Below are positions 1-28,200 of a DNA stretch of 64,000 bases, in pieces. The DNA comes from Heterodera schachtii (taxonomy: Eukaryota > Nematoda > Chromadorea > Rhabditida > Heteroderidae): positions 1 to 64,000 of the forward strand of contig SIJG01000003.1 in assembly GCA_023374025.1 (NCBI GenBank), in the 5' to 3' direction. The translations under genes were made by a program, and so were the position numbers. Every line of letters starts with the position of its first letter. The stretch's first letter is position 1. The notes below the pieces were generated by a model that worked only from the letters and a program-made list of their open reading frames with translations, did no database searches and was not told the DNA's origin.

Positions 1-1580
1 CCCAGGGAATTGGGAGGGAAAAGCTTAAAAATTTATAGAATTTTAACCCATCACACCAAAAAATGAGCCTTTATTTTCCTTTCTTAATATCCATGCCAAA
101 ATCCCTTCTCTGCCGGGCACAAAAACAACCAAAAGGGAGGACAACGAAATGCCATTTAATGAGAGCGTTTTTCTGAAAATCCCCGGGGAAAATTAAACGA
201 AATGAAAACAATTACATGGTTTTGAGTGCTAAGTCCCAATTATAATAAGCTCATTTTGGTTGGATTAGTCCATGAAATGGCCTTTTATTTTCCCTTTTCC
301 CCCGGCATTTTCGGCCCATCGGCTGTAAAAATCAAAGACATAAAACCGTAATAATTTTAAATTGTCGGCGGCAGAAAAAGGGCCATTGGAATTGATAATG
401 TCCCAATAAAAGGGAACTTTCCTTTGGGAAGTTGCAGCAGATTAATTGGCTTTTTGACCAAATTAACGGGCGGAAAAAGCATGTGACACGACAATTGCAG
501 CAGAACGACGCCCCATTTTATGCATTTTCCAAAATGATTTTTTATTTCCGACGAATTCATTCGAATTCATTTCCCTACCCCCAGGGCAGGCCAAATGATG
601 AACACAATCATTCGATATTAAAGAGGAAAATCAAATGAAAAAGCAAATAAAAAATTCAAAAGCATTTATTTCCCCGTTTTATTTTATTTTGCACATTCTC
701 TGCTGAATTTAAGTTCCAATGATTAATTAATTGACAATTAAAATCCAAAAGGTGTGACAAAAGCCCCCCCCCCCATTCATTCCCATGGACATTAATTAAT
801 TGGGCACAATGAATGCCGTTTGAACGAACAAACGGACGGACGAATGAATGGCATTGGCATCGACGCGTGCCAATAAATAAATCGCCCGCCGCAGAACAAT
901 GGTTTGTCTGCCGATTGTGAGAAAGTCTTTCTTCCGTCGCTGCTCCTCCGTCTTGCAACCATAACAACGCATTTGCCCAATTTTGGTCCATTAATCGTTT
1001 TAATTTGAACCCATTCGTCCGTCGGCTTTTAAGCCTTTCCTCCATTTCCATCCTTTTTGGGAATGCCCCAAATGGAATTAACCCGCGCAATGGCGCCCCG
1101 ACTTCACCAATTGATTCCCTCATCCTCCTCCGATCGCCAAGTTGGGCCCGTGCCCGCAACACAACCACCACAAATGGCCATTTTGCCCTCCGGTGTTCCG
1201 TCCGCTTCTCCCCACCCGTCTTTCTGTGTAGGAAAATGAAAACACCGCTAACATTGGTTAATTATATCGGAACCCAATCTCCCCAATTGATTTTCTGCTT
1301 GCATTTCCTAAGTGATCGATTGTCCCTTCGTTCAGTCTACGCCATGTGAATTGGTCACCGCTTCGCCCACCGTTTTGCTTTCGCCCGTTTTGCTGTCGCG
1401 TCCGATACGCTCACAAAGTGCGGCCCATTCATCAGTCAATGTGTTCCAACGAAGTGCGAGCAGTGCCGCGAACAATCCGTCGGATTCGGTTGGACAATGA
1501 ATTTTTGGTTTTTTTTCCAAGGGATAGTGCCGAGATAAAAACACGCCCTCCTTCCATGTCTTCCCTTTTAGGAATCCGAA
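1..1580. other. 5' flank of the kin-4-like gene; no gene supported
   Basis: Open frames here are short, overlap on both strands and match no family I recognise. The stretch is AT-rich up to about 800 and C-rich after it. A good splice acceptor ending at 1571 (TTTTAG) precedes the proposed first coding exon of the kinase gene, so a 5' untranslated or trans-splice leader acceptor may lie here. Nothing else is seen. Confidence 0.4.
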
Positions 1581-12860
<11,280 letters not shown>

Positions 12861-13417
12861 ATTTGTATATTGCTAGACGTTTATTCTATTCCACTAAATT
12901 CTTTTGTACTTCGGGTAATTTTTGGATTTTCTATTTGAATAAATTTGAATGTACTGGTCTATTCTGTGTTGTTTGATGTTCGATTATGAAGCCATTTCTG
13001 TCCTTTTCTTTTATGCAAATTACTGGATGCAATTAATTTTTGAACTGGGAGCCCAAAATTAAATCGTATTAAGGAGACTGCGGTTTGACGTTGCCTCTCT
13101 GACAAATTAGTTATGACAACTCATGCATCCGCCACAGGAAAAAAATGTTGTTTAGAAAATCTCAATTTATCTTCTGTCACATAGTTGCACAATATCAAGA
13201 AAGTTGGAGTGTACTCCGGAAACATTAATAAAAAGGAAAAATAAATTCCGTGTACAATAAGCTCCGAAGAGGAGGGCGTGGGTGAAATGTCGAACGGCGA
13301 AAATTATACTAAATTTAACGAGTAAATAGCCAATCGAGTCGGACGATGGCAAACACAAAAATTGCGTGAGAAGGAAGAAGATCAGCGTCATCGGCACGTC
13401 ACTCGGTTGATAAATGT
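12861..13417. terminator. Convergent 3' interval with AATAAA for the kinase gene
   Basis: An AATAAA hexamer at 12938-12943, 78 bp past the kinase stop, is the likely poly(A) signal. The rest separates two genes that end tail to tail (the kinase on + and the PITP on -). A minus-strand open frame at 13167-13397 has no recognisable domain and is probably 3' untranslated sequence. Confidence 0.5.
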
Positions 13418-14643
13418 TCAGGCGGTCATCCCCCGCGGGTTGCCGGTCGAACGCATCTGAGCCAAAGGGAGGGACGACGTAAAGGGAAACTGGACAGTGA
13501 CAAGAGAGCCGACCTCATCCAATGCTCGCTGTGTCTCCTCTTCGATCAAACGGATTTCAATCAGTGTCAGTCCGTACCAGCGGTCCATCCAACAGAACAA
13601 CTCGCGATGGAATTTGCAGAAAAGGCGGGGGTATTGCTAAAGGGATGCACAAATTGGAAAGTGTGCTCGGAAGTTTGTGCATTGCAAATGCCGAATTTTG
13701 AGTAAATTTTAATAGACCAAAAACTCAAAACTGAGTAAAAACGATCAGAAAACGCGTCACTAATTTATATTTTGCGCTCACCTTTTGCACAAAAGTCTCG
13801 ACCAGTTTTTGGAAGCCGAACCACTTGAAGTTGATAGTGACCAGTTTGTAAGCGCACATCACCGGCTCGCAGTTGGTCTGCCACGACGGCAGCAACGGAC
13901 CTCGGCCTGTCCTCTCCGAGTGGAACGTCGAGGGTTTTGTGTCTTCACGAATGTCGGCTGCATTTATAAACTCTTTATCGTTGGCAATGTCAATGCGCAC
14001 GACTTCGCGTTTATTTAGCATATCCGTCGTCAGACAGAGCGCCTAAAAAATGGGTAAAACGCCAAATAACAAATTGTTGACGAAGAAGCATTATTACGTT
14101 TTCAGTGGTGCCGCGGTCGTTCAGATGAATAGTTTCAATCCGAATGAAAAAGCTGTCCTTCATGAAGTCCGGGTTGGTCAGCTCGGTTTTGCAGTACGGG
14201 TACGCGTTCCACGCGTGTTCATGGACCGACATCGAACCCTTTGGCATAATCGCCCTCAGGAGAGACGGCACTTTTCTTGAGAACGCTGGATTAGTTTACC
14301 GTACATTTTGCCACCCCCCCCCCCAAAAAAAACTCACGAATCGAAATGGTAAATTTTGTGCGTATATTGTCCGGAAGAGAACTGGCCATTGAACAGACTC
14401 TCCCCTTCGAAAGGTTCGTTGCGCAACACCTGAACACCTTCGCCGCCGCCCGTCTCCTTAAGTCGTAAAAATTGTTCACACTCCTCATCTGCTAAAGTGC
14501 CAACCTGTCGCGATGCCTCGGCCACAGAAAACAGTTGGCCAATTTGATACTCATCGACGGTCATCGGCAAAACGAGCCGACTGAAAAGAAAGGATAAATT
14601 ATTAAAGTTGTCACAATAAAACTCACTATTCTTTGATGATCAT
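13418..14643 (-). CDS. Class I phosphatidylinositol transfer protein (PITP)
   Basis: Cytosolic lipid exchange protein that moves phosphatidylinositol and phosphatidylcholine between membranes. The first exon is only 17 nt (14627-14643, MIIKEY) and splices to 14580, giving the family N-terminus [18 protein letters not shown]. Other family signatures are [53 protein letters not shown] and, near the C-terminus, [16 protein letters not shown]. The protein stops shortly after the PITP domain, so it is the single-domain type rather than the RdgB/PITPNM type. It lies 195 bp downstream of the NDUFB10 gene on the same strand, suggesting co-transcription. Confidence 0.9.
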
Positions 14644-14838
14644 TGCTCGATGCCCTTTTCTTGTAAAGAAACTATAAAAAGTGCTCATAATTAACAAAAA
14701 TAAATCATTCACAGAGAGAACAAACACTCATTGGACAAAAGGAAAATACAGAGAAATGTTGCTATAAAACATTTATCAGAACAAACAGAAAAGCATTGGT
14801 CCCTAATTTTCGCCTGTCACTTGCGAATCGTCCGTTAT

Positions 14839-16732
14839 TCATTCAGTCGCCTCACTTCCATTTTTGGCATTTCCATTGGCGGCGCCGTTGCCATTTGTTC
14901 CGCCATTTTTGTTGTTTTCCTTGGTGCCATTGTTTGCCATTTTCAGCTGATCTTTGGCTTCTTTGGCCGCCTTGGCCATTTCGTTCCATTTCTTCGGGTA
15001 GTTTGGTTTGTCAAAGTCCGGCTCCTCCTCCAACTTTTGGTAGTAACGCCAATCCTTAATTAACACTGCGTTTAATAGAATTGGTCTCATTCATACCCTC
15101 GAAATGGGATGGTCTCCTTCAGTCGGCAATTTGATACCGTCCCAATTGGGGCCGAAGAAGAGGCCGGGTGGGTAATCCTGCTTCTTTCGGTAAATGTTGT
15201 CCCTAGACGAAGAAATTAATTCATTAATTTGTAAGGGGAAAACGGGGAATAATTGGGATTCATTTCCTTTAATTTTGTCCCCTTTTGTCATCAAAAATGG
15301 AAAAAAAGCATTTGTGCTCACTTGATCCAAAAGTGCATGTTGAATTTGTCCTTGTTCATGTTCTCTGTGTGTTCTTCATGCGCTCGCTTTCGCTCCTCCA
15401 TTATTTCGGGGTGACGACGCTCCCAAATCAGCCGATGCTTTTGCTTCATGTAACACGCCACCACAGTCTGCTCACTGCCCAATTCGCCATACTAACAAAA
15501 AGGGCTCTACTGAAGTTTACGCGTACAACCAATGACCATGTTCAGTTTTATGAGCATAACTTTTTTCTTATTTGGTTAGTGCCTATATATTTTGTTTGAT
15601 TCTTAAATTATCGGGAATTTATAAATACAAAAAAAAGAACAACAGTGACATTAAAAAAAGAAAATATACATGAAAAAAATGAAACTCATTGTCAGTTTAA
15701 AAAAAAAAGTTATGGTCTAATTGTAAGAAAACTAAAATGTTCAGTGATTTGACGCATAAAAAAAACAGAGCCCGAAAAAGATCAGTGTAAATGGCAATGG
15801 AATGTTTGTGATTTGCGTCCGAATCGGTTCCATTTGCTAAGGAATTTCCTAACCTTGATAAAGAAATTCAACTCGGCATTTTCGTAGTCGTCAACGTGCT
15901 GAAGATCGAAGGATGTTTTTTCCAAAATAAAATTTAAGAAAAAACCTTTGCGCATTTGTACAAATGGTCGTACCCTTCGGCGCGAACGCATTGAGTGAAG
16001 CGTTGGTACAAAATCGGAAAAACGAAAGGAATTCAAATAAAATAATGTTTGAAACTCACATCGCGAATGTAATGGTCCACCAATTTGTCAAGTCGGAATT
16101 GTTCTTCAGCTTCGAAGAGACAAATCTAAAGGACAATTAAAAAGAAGCGAAAAGCAACAAAATTTGTCCATCAACACTGAAAATATTACTAAAAAATGCC
16201 GGTATAATTTTAAGTTTTAACTGTAAGAAAAAATAATTTTCTACCACCGGACTTTCCGACAATTATTTCTTTTTTAATTAAATTTCTTTTATGTCCCCCA
16301 GTCCTTTGTTGGCCAAATGTTGCGCCGTTCTTCCCCCCCCCCCCCCAAATTGGATCCAACTCGGTCGTTGACGCCGCATTCGTCGATTTCGGGCACTCTG
16401 CTGATTTTGCGATGGTAATACGGCATCTTGTGCTTGTCGTGCAGCCGCTCCACAATGTTCTCACGAAACCAAGTGACCGGCCAATCCAAAAAACGGTTTG
16501 TGTAATAAGAGTATTTGCCGACGAAGGAATTCTGAGCAAAACAGAAATGATCAGTGGAGAGGACACAGAAGCGACGCCTTTCAATTGGTCCCCCAAACTG
16601 ACCAACCTCCACTTCCTTCCATCGGATGTTCCAATAGGCTGCCCATTCCTTTCTGTCCTGCTCACGTCGTCCTTTAACTGCCGACATAAACTCGCGCCCC
16701 GGCTCTTCTTTAACCGTTTCGGCGGATGTCAT
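14839..16732 (-). CDS. NDUFB10: NADH dehydrogenase 1 beta subcomplex subunit 10 (PDSW)
   Basis: Accessory subunit of mitochondrial complex I, on the intermembrane-space side. Starts at 16732 (MTSAETVKEEP). Recognised segments: RFLDWPVTWFRENIVE, MPYYHRKISRVPEIDEC, ICLFEAEEQFRLDKLVDHYI, RFTQCVRAEGYDHLYKCAK and MKQKHRLIWERRHPE, in family order. Cysteines in the ECxxxx..CLF and QC..KC positions match the family's oxidised cysteine pairs. The C-terminal tail is rich in Asn, Gly and Lys (KENNKNGGTNGNG...), longer and less complex than in vertebrates. It sits between rpb-2 (267 bp upstream) and the PITP gene (195 bp downstream). Confidence 0.93.
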
Positions 16733-16999
16733 AGCACAGAAAGAAAATGTTTTTGCTAAAATTTAATGAACACGCAGCTGACATAAAAAATGGAATGAAA
16801 ATGATGATGGATCGTTTCAGCATTTTGGGTCATTCACTGGCAGACAAACATTACGCCAAATTAAAATGATATGAATTCAAAACATACACAATATTTCTGT
16901 TGTAAACTGCGGCAATTTGCTCGGTGGACAGACACCAATTCTTTTTTTATTTATTCAATTCAAAAATAAAAACAAAAAAATGAACAAACAAAACAAAGA

Positions 17000-21617
<4,618 letters not shown>

Positions 21618-22127
21618 TTTGAAATGGATGAATCAAGAAAATAAACGAAACTTGTCTTTTCTAGTACATAAAAAATGTTTAAGTTTCTGGACTTCGTAAA
21701 GACTTTTGCCTAAAATAAGCCTAATACTGGACCCAAATAAATGGTAAGATGCACACGCAGAAGTTGATCCGATTAATAATTGAGTAAAATTTTGTGAGGC
21801 AGGAAACGGGAATTCGGAAAATGCGGGACCGAAATCCCGTGCAGGAATCCTCCGTTTTTCCCATTCCCGCAAGAATCCTACAAAAATTTTGAGGGAATCC
21901 CGCGCCGGGAAACGGGAAAATTTTTTCTAAGAAAATGATGTTTCAAAAATAAAATATTTCAATTTAAATTTTTGAAATATTATTTTTCAACCAAAATAAG
22001 AAAATTTAAAATGAAATTAGGTACTTTCTTAAATTCATCAATCATCCAAAATTAATTTATCTTGAGTTTAGGTACGTTTATTCATTTTAAACTTAGGTAC
22101 TTTAAAATTGCACTTTTTAAAAACCCA
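21618..22127. promoter_or_regulatory. Divergent intergenic interval between rpb-2 and a C3orf33-like gene
   Basis: A 510-bp interval separates two head-to-head genes, each apparently the first of a same-strand tract, so it probably carries both promoters. No TATA box could be assigned. Between about 21790 and 21920 the motif GGGAAACGGGAA and the related GGGAATCCCG recur several times. The half near 22000 is AT-rich. Confidence 0.45.
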
Positions 22128-23829
22128 ATGCCTTCAACAAATGCAAATGATGGCATCACTTCCGCCGATGATGCGACTCGATTGAGAATGGTTGACCCGG
22201 TCGATCGTTATTCAGCATTAATAGTTCGTGTAAGTTAATCCACAATGTTAATGCTTACAAACCTCTAATAAATAGGCTATTTATTCATTTAGGGGCTGAT
22301 AATTGGAACGGGTGCGCTTGGATTAGGACTTTTTATTCGAAATTCAAAATTGGTAGGTATTCTTCAACAAGTTATTTGAAATGCAATAAGTTAAGCAGTT
22401 TTTCTATGCATTATTTTTTCTAAATTTAGTTTGCAGCTTTTAACCACGTGAAGCAAATACCGCAAGATTATTATCAGAAAGGAATAATTATGAAAGGAAT
22501 TGTGCGCGATTTGGAGTCAAATGGCATAATCAAAGTGGAACATCGACCAGCAATTCGTCTTCCTACACTTTTTGGTAACAAAAAATCGAAAATGGTAAGG
22601 ATTTTTAAAGAATAGTTTAGTGGTTGACTAAACGGTTATAATTATAGTGTGTGTGCTTTGCCGCCTTTACATTTTTCAAAAATAGTAAAAATCCTAGAAT
22701 TGTTCAAAACAGCCTCTTTTTGTGTGACCAGTAAACTATACATTCACCGAATCCGGCTTTCTTTCGAAAAAATTCCGGGGCCTAAGGCATATTGCATTTT
22801 TACACATTTAAAATATTTTCATTTTAATTCCTTAATTTGGTGCTGTGCTCAAACTTTCCCTGCGGAAAACTTAGTCCACTTGCATAAACTTGATTTAGTT
22901 ATTTTTAACAACCTTTTTTAAAAATTTCGTTCATCGATTGTTTTTTTCAGTTTATTTTGCCGTTTTAGGGTGAAAATTTGAATCTTCGCTTGGCTGGAAT
23001 TGAATTATCCCCTGTTGGAATTGAATATTTGCAGAAGGAAATGCAATTGAAAGGACGATTTGTGAAATTTTCTGTGATAAAATTAGCACAAACGGAACCG
23101 GACATTGTGGAAGCGGACGTTACCGCAAAAAAAGTTGTAGAAAAAAAAAAAAAAAAAAGTTTTTTTTAAATATTCCTGCAAAATTATAATATCGAATTAA
23201 GAATTTCCTTCCTTTTCATGCTATCCGTCACGTTAACCTCAACACCGAACTCATCCGCAAGGGTTTCGCTCGTACGCCAACCCTCGACAACCATTGGCAC
23301 AGAGAAGTCGCTCCAATTCAACACGAATTATTCCCGACTGATCACCAGGCTGTTGACCTGTGAGAAGGTGCTTTTATGTGCCGATTTAACAAATTTTTTC
23401 ATTTTTTAGGTTGCCGAACGTCGCGGACTTGGCCTTTGGGAACGCGCCACTTGGGTTGAGCGTGTTCAGTCGTACCCATCGACGGCAGTGCAAATTTTCA
23501 AACACTCCGTGCCCGCCAAACTTGCGGTTTATATAAACTGAGTTAATCCTTCGTAAAACAATTAAATTGTTTAGGTGTTCAGTTTCGAGTTGCTCAGAGA
23601 TCTGTCCATGGTTCTGTACTCCATCGCCCAGAACATTTATTTTATTTGCGTGGAACTGTTCAAATACTGTGCATTTGGTTACCGAAAATTGTCCATCGGA
23701 ATATCTAAGGCATTTTTGATCTACACAAATGCCAAAAGACATCTGATCCAAATTGGCTCAAAAATCGGCGCGCGACAGTCACCGGCGGGGCGAGAAATTG
23801 CCGCAACGGAAGAAGAACAACGCAAATAG
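22128..23829 (+). CDS. C3orf33-like membrane-anchored SNase-fold protein
   Basis: A protein of unknown biochemical function. Start at 22128 (MPSTNANDGITSADD). A hydrophobic segment near the N-terminus (GLIIGTGALGLGLFI) predicts one membrane anchor. Next comes an SNase/OB-like region: YYQKGIIMKGIVRDLESNG, NLRLAGIELSPVGIEYLQ, NLNTELIRKGFARTPTL and AVAERRGLGLWERATW, in the order of the human C3orf33 family. The C-terminal exon (from 23575) is hydrophobic then basic. The donor after HQA at about 23352 is weak (GTTGAC, or a GC donor one codon earlier). Assignment is by motif order from memory and is less certain than for its neighbours. First in a tract with APIP and mtr-4. Confidence 0.7.
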
Positions 23830-23990
23830 AAAATCCCAAATTTGAATTATTTGTTTAATTCTGCTCAATTAACAAAGTGATCAGGAATATATTGGACTTT
23901 TATGACTTTTATTAGGAAAATAATTTGCCTTAATTGTTTGAATACTTAAACAAAATAAGAACGAACTAAATAAAAAAATTGTTATTTTAA

Positions 23991-25224
23991 ATGAATGGAA
24001 AAATTGGGAATGGCGACGAAATTTCAGCGACGAGCGAAGGCCGAGAAAAGGGCGAATCAGTCGCAACGGCAAAAGAAATTGAGCCAATGACTGAACGAAT
24101 ATTCGTTCAATTGATGGCCCAGTTTTTCCAACTCGGGTGGATGTTGGGTAGCAGTGGGGGAATGGCAGCGCATAGGGCGAGCGACGGCATTTTGTTGGTG
24201 TCGCCGTCGTCGGTGCCGAAGGAGCGACTCGGGGAGTGAGTGGGCTTTTGCATTGTCAAAGGGTTCACTAAGCTTTTGAGCGGAGATTCGGTCGTAAAAC
24301 CCATTGGAGTGCCCTTTCACTGTTCCTTCCCTTCCCCCCCCCCCACCAATCCTTACAAAATTAAGGTCGGATTTGTTCCATTTCGACCCTTCGTCAACGG
24401 ATGCGCTCATTGGCGGTCCCTCCCACCTTCGTCCCAGTGCGTGTGCCCCCCTCTTCCTCCACCTCATCCGTTCAACGCCCAGTCAGTCTCTGACCATTTT
24501 AAGGATGGTTCTAATGAAAAATTCGGTCCTGCACTGTTTTTGCTCACTGTGTACCGCTCCAAGCCATAATCCTCGAAAGATTTCGTCCAAAACAAATTCC
24601 CCTATCTTTTCATAGTGTGCCATTGTGTTATCCATACGCACTCAAAATATGCCAATTTGGTAACCGCACTTTACGCGGAGAGCGATCGGTTGGAGATCAA
24701 AGACCAGGAGATGTTGAAGGGAATAATCAACCGACAAACGGGAAAAGCGATGCGCAACACCGAAACGCTTGTGTTGCCAATAGTGGAAAATGAACCGGAG
24801 GAGCAGGAACTGCTTGTAAAAGCAACGTCAGAAAAACCATTTAACTTTTCCCCGGAATTTTGGTTTAGCCCGCGTTGGCAAAGGCTGTTGACGATTTCCC
24901 AATGACTTGTGCCATTTTGGTGCGCCGGCACGGACTTTTCGTTTGGGGACCGAATTGGCAAAAAACTAAAGTGATGCTGGAATGTGTTGAATATTTGTTG
25001 GAAATATGCTGGGAGATGAGAAGAAATGGAATGTGATGTTCAATTGTTTAAACGGATTACAATTTGTTTATTTGATTCACACAAAAAAAATTCAAAACAT
25101 TAAGTTTTATTTTATTAGGCATTTCTCATTTTTCTTTCATTTTCCACAGTTAATAAAATTTGGTATCGACTTGTCTTTGTTGGACGACACCCAACTCGTT
25201 TTTTACAACTCGTTTTTAAAATAA
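23991..25224 (+). CDS. apip: Methylthioribulose-1-phosphate dehydratase (APIP/MtnB)
   Basis: Class II aldolase-fold zinc enzyme of the methionine salvage pathway, dehydrating methylthioribulose 1-phosphate in the cytosol. Visible signatures: QFFQLGWMLGSSGGMA, LVSPSSVPKERLGE spliced to SDLFHFDP, SACAPLFLHLIRS, zinc ligands in VIHTHSKYANLVTALY, IVENEPEEQELL and a third ligand in AILVRRHGLFVWGPNW. The last exon encodes LIKFGIDLSLLDD, matching the family C-terminus. Splice phase works if the donor at about 25034 joins an acceptor near 25119. It starts 161 bp after the C3orf33-like gene and ends only 53 bp before mtr-4. Confidence 0.9.
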
Positions 25225-25277
25225 TTTTGAAATAATTTTAGATTTATTTTCTTTAATTAGTTAGCTAAAATTCTCAA

Positions 25278-28200
25278 ATGGATGATTTGCTAAATGACAT
25301 CGATGAAGATCAGCAGCAAAGCGAAAGTGGAAGCAGTTCGCTTCCACCGCAGTCTGTTAACACGATGGCTTGGCTGGAACAAAACAAACAGAACCAAGCG
25401 CGGGCATTCTCCGAGAATTTGTTGAAAGATTTGAGCGCTGTTTCAGAGACGGACAAATGTATGGGGGGGGGGGGCTTTTTTATATTTTCAAAAGAATGGT
25501 TTTTAAGTGATTAAAAAATTGCTGGAGTTTGGAGTTTTTTGTCCTTTTTTCTTCAAGCCCTAAAAACAGCAAAAATATTCTCTTTTTTTGGCAAGGGTGG
25601 CCTCGTTCTTACTGACAATGAGGCGCATTTTTATTTATTTTTCCCTATTTTAGCTGCTGAATTTAACGTCAAAGATGAAATGGAAGGCGAAGCAGGAGAC
25701 GAAGAGGAGAATCAGTTCATTCAGAATTGTCAGCGGATCCGTTCTTACCAAGTGGCTTCCGAGAAGAATTGCAACCACGAGGTGCGTCCCATATATAAAA
25801 TAGTAGGGGGGGGGGGGGAGATCAAAATTTACGCTGTCTTCCAGTCATATAAATCAACAAATCCCCCCCCCCCCCTTCGGGCCCTAATACGAACAAAGTC
25901 GGGAGGGGGGAGGGGGGGGGGGGTCGACCCCCTCCCTATTTAATGTTTGGTGCGTCCGTTTTCCTTTGACTTCTCATGGCTTTTGTCTTCTTTTAGGCAA
26001 TCGTCCCCTTTGACGTTGAATATCAACAGCTAAAGAAGACCAACACCCCAGCAAAGCTTTACGAGTTCAAACTCGACATGTTCCAAAGCCAAGCACTCAA
26101 ATGCCTGGACAATCAACAGTCTGTGCTGGTCTCGGCTCACACATCGGCCGGGAAAACTGTTGTTGCCCTGTGGGTTTATTAAACTATAACTTTTTATCGA
26201 TTATTTCGTTTCGGGTGGGAATCGTTGAGTTACTTTTTTTAATTGTCGTCCTTTTTCAGCTACGCAATTGCCATGGCATTACGGGACAAACAGCGAGTGA
26301 TTTACACGTCCCCAATCAAAGCATTGAGCAACCAAAAGTACCGTGAACTTGTTGAAGAGTTCGAAGACGTTGGCCTTGTCACTGGGGATGTGACACTGAA
26401 CCCAAATGCATCATGTGTTGTGATGACCACCGAAATACTGCGTTCAATGCTTTACCGAGGCTGTGAAATTGTGAGAGAAGTCGGCTGGGTGATCTTTGAT
26501 GAGATTCATTACATGCGCGACAAAGGTAAGCAAAAGAAAAACCCAAAGATTCATTTCATCGAATTGGGACCTTGGAACTCGTCCATATTTACTTAATAAT
26601 TCTAATAATTCAGTTTCTATATTTTCATTTCGTTTTTAGAACGTGGCGTCGTCTGGGAAGAAACTCTCATTTTATTGCCCAAAACCACCAATTTGGTGTT
26701 TCTTTCTGCAACTATTCCAAATGCCAAGCAATTCACAGGTTGGCTTTATAATTAGTTAGTTTTTTTTTTGGAATACAAACTTTTAGAATGGATTTGCTAT
26801 TTGAAGCACAAACAGTGCAACATCATTTACACTGACTATCGGCCTGTTCCCCTCCAACATTTGGTTTATTCTGCCGGGTCGGACGGTCTTTGGGAAGTTG
26901 TGAACATAAAGGCAAGAAAATCTGTTTCAAATTACAGACAAACATTTTTTGCATTTTCAGGGCGAGTTCAAACAGGACAACTTTGCCAAGGCGATGAGCT
27001 GTTTGGAGGAACGCCAACCGATGGGCGGCGAAGTGCGGCCTCAGCACGGACGACGGAGTGGCGCAAATGACGCGACGCAGAAGAGCAATGTCGTGAAAAT
27101 CATCAGGACCATTCGAGAGAGGGATATGTTGCCATGCATTATCTTTTCATTCAGCCGAAAGGAGTGCGAGGCGTACGCCTCCGAAATCAAAGACATCGAT
27201 TTTAATACAGGCAGAAACATTTGCATATTTTTGTAAATGCAAAACCGAATGGAAACATGGTTAAAAGTTGTGTGGTTTTTCAGAAGAAGAGAAGCGCGCC
27301 ATCAAATTGATCTTCAACAATGCCATTGACCTGCTTTCCGACGAAGACAAAAAGCTGTCCCAAATTCGGCACGTGCTTCCCTATTTAATGCGTGGCATTG
27401 GCATTCATCATTCTGGCCAATTACCCATTATGAAGGAAGTGGTCGAGATCCTTTTCGGAGAGGGTTTTATTAAGGTCTTCGCTCCACATAGTGCTATTAA
27501 ACACTGTTTTGTCAAATTTAGACCCTTTTCGCCACTGAAACATTTGCCATGGGCATAAATATGCCGGCCAAAACTGTCCTTTTCACTTCGGCACGAAAAT
27601 TTGATGGTGTCAGTAACAGGTAAAGAATAGTTTACAGAGGCCGTTCTTTGTTTTCATCGCAATTTCAGATGGATAACAAGTGGCGAATACATCCAAATGA
27701 GCGGAAGGGCGGGGAGACGGGGCAAAGACGAGAAGGGACTGGTCATTCTGATGGTGGACCAGCAGATGAGCGCGGAGACGGCCATGCAAATTATAAAAGT
27801 GCCACTTTTATTTTTTGTTTTTTCGAAATCACGCATTTTGGCACTTTTTAGGGCACGAGCGATCCGCTGAACTCCCAATTCCGACTCACTTACAATATGG
27901 TGCTTAATCTGTTGCGAGTGCCGGACATCAATCCGCAGTTTATGCTCGGCAATTCCTTCTATCAGTGGCAGAATTATTCCCGCCTTCCGGACCTTCTGCA
28001 AAGTTGAAAAGCCATTCTTAATTGTTGATTTCTCTAATTTCTTCAGAACTTAACACCAAAAGACAACTTTTCCTAAGTGCGCATGTCGACCATTTGTCGG
28101 AATTGGAAGGACTTTTCAGATTGGAAAAGCAAATTGAGCAGCAGAGAAATGCCATCAAAGCATTGGTACTGAAGCCGGCAAAAGTTATCCGCTTCTTTCA

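Noticed and set aside
22649..22921. 91-codon plus-strand frame within the C3orf33-like gene
   Set aside because: It falls in an intron and carries no recognisable motif.
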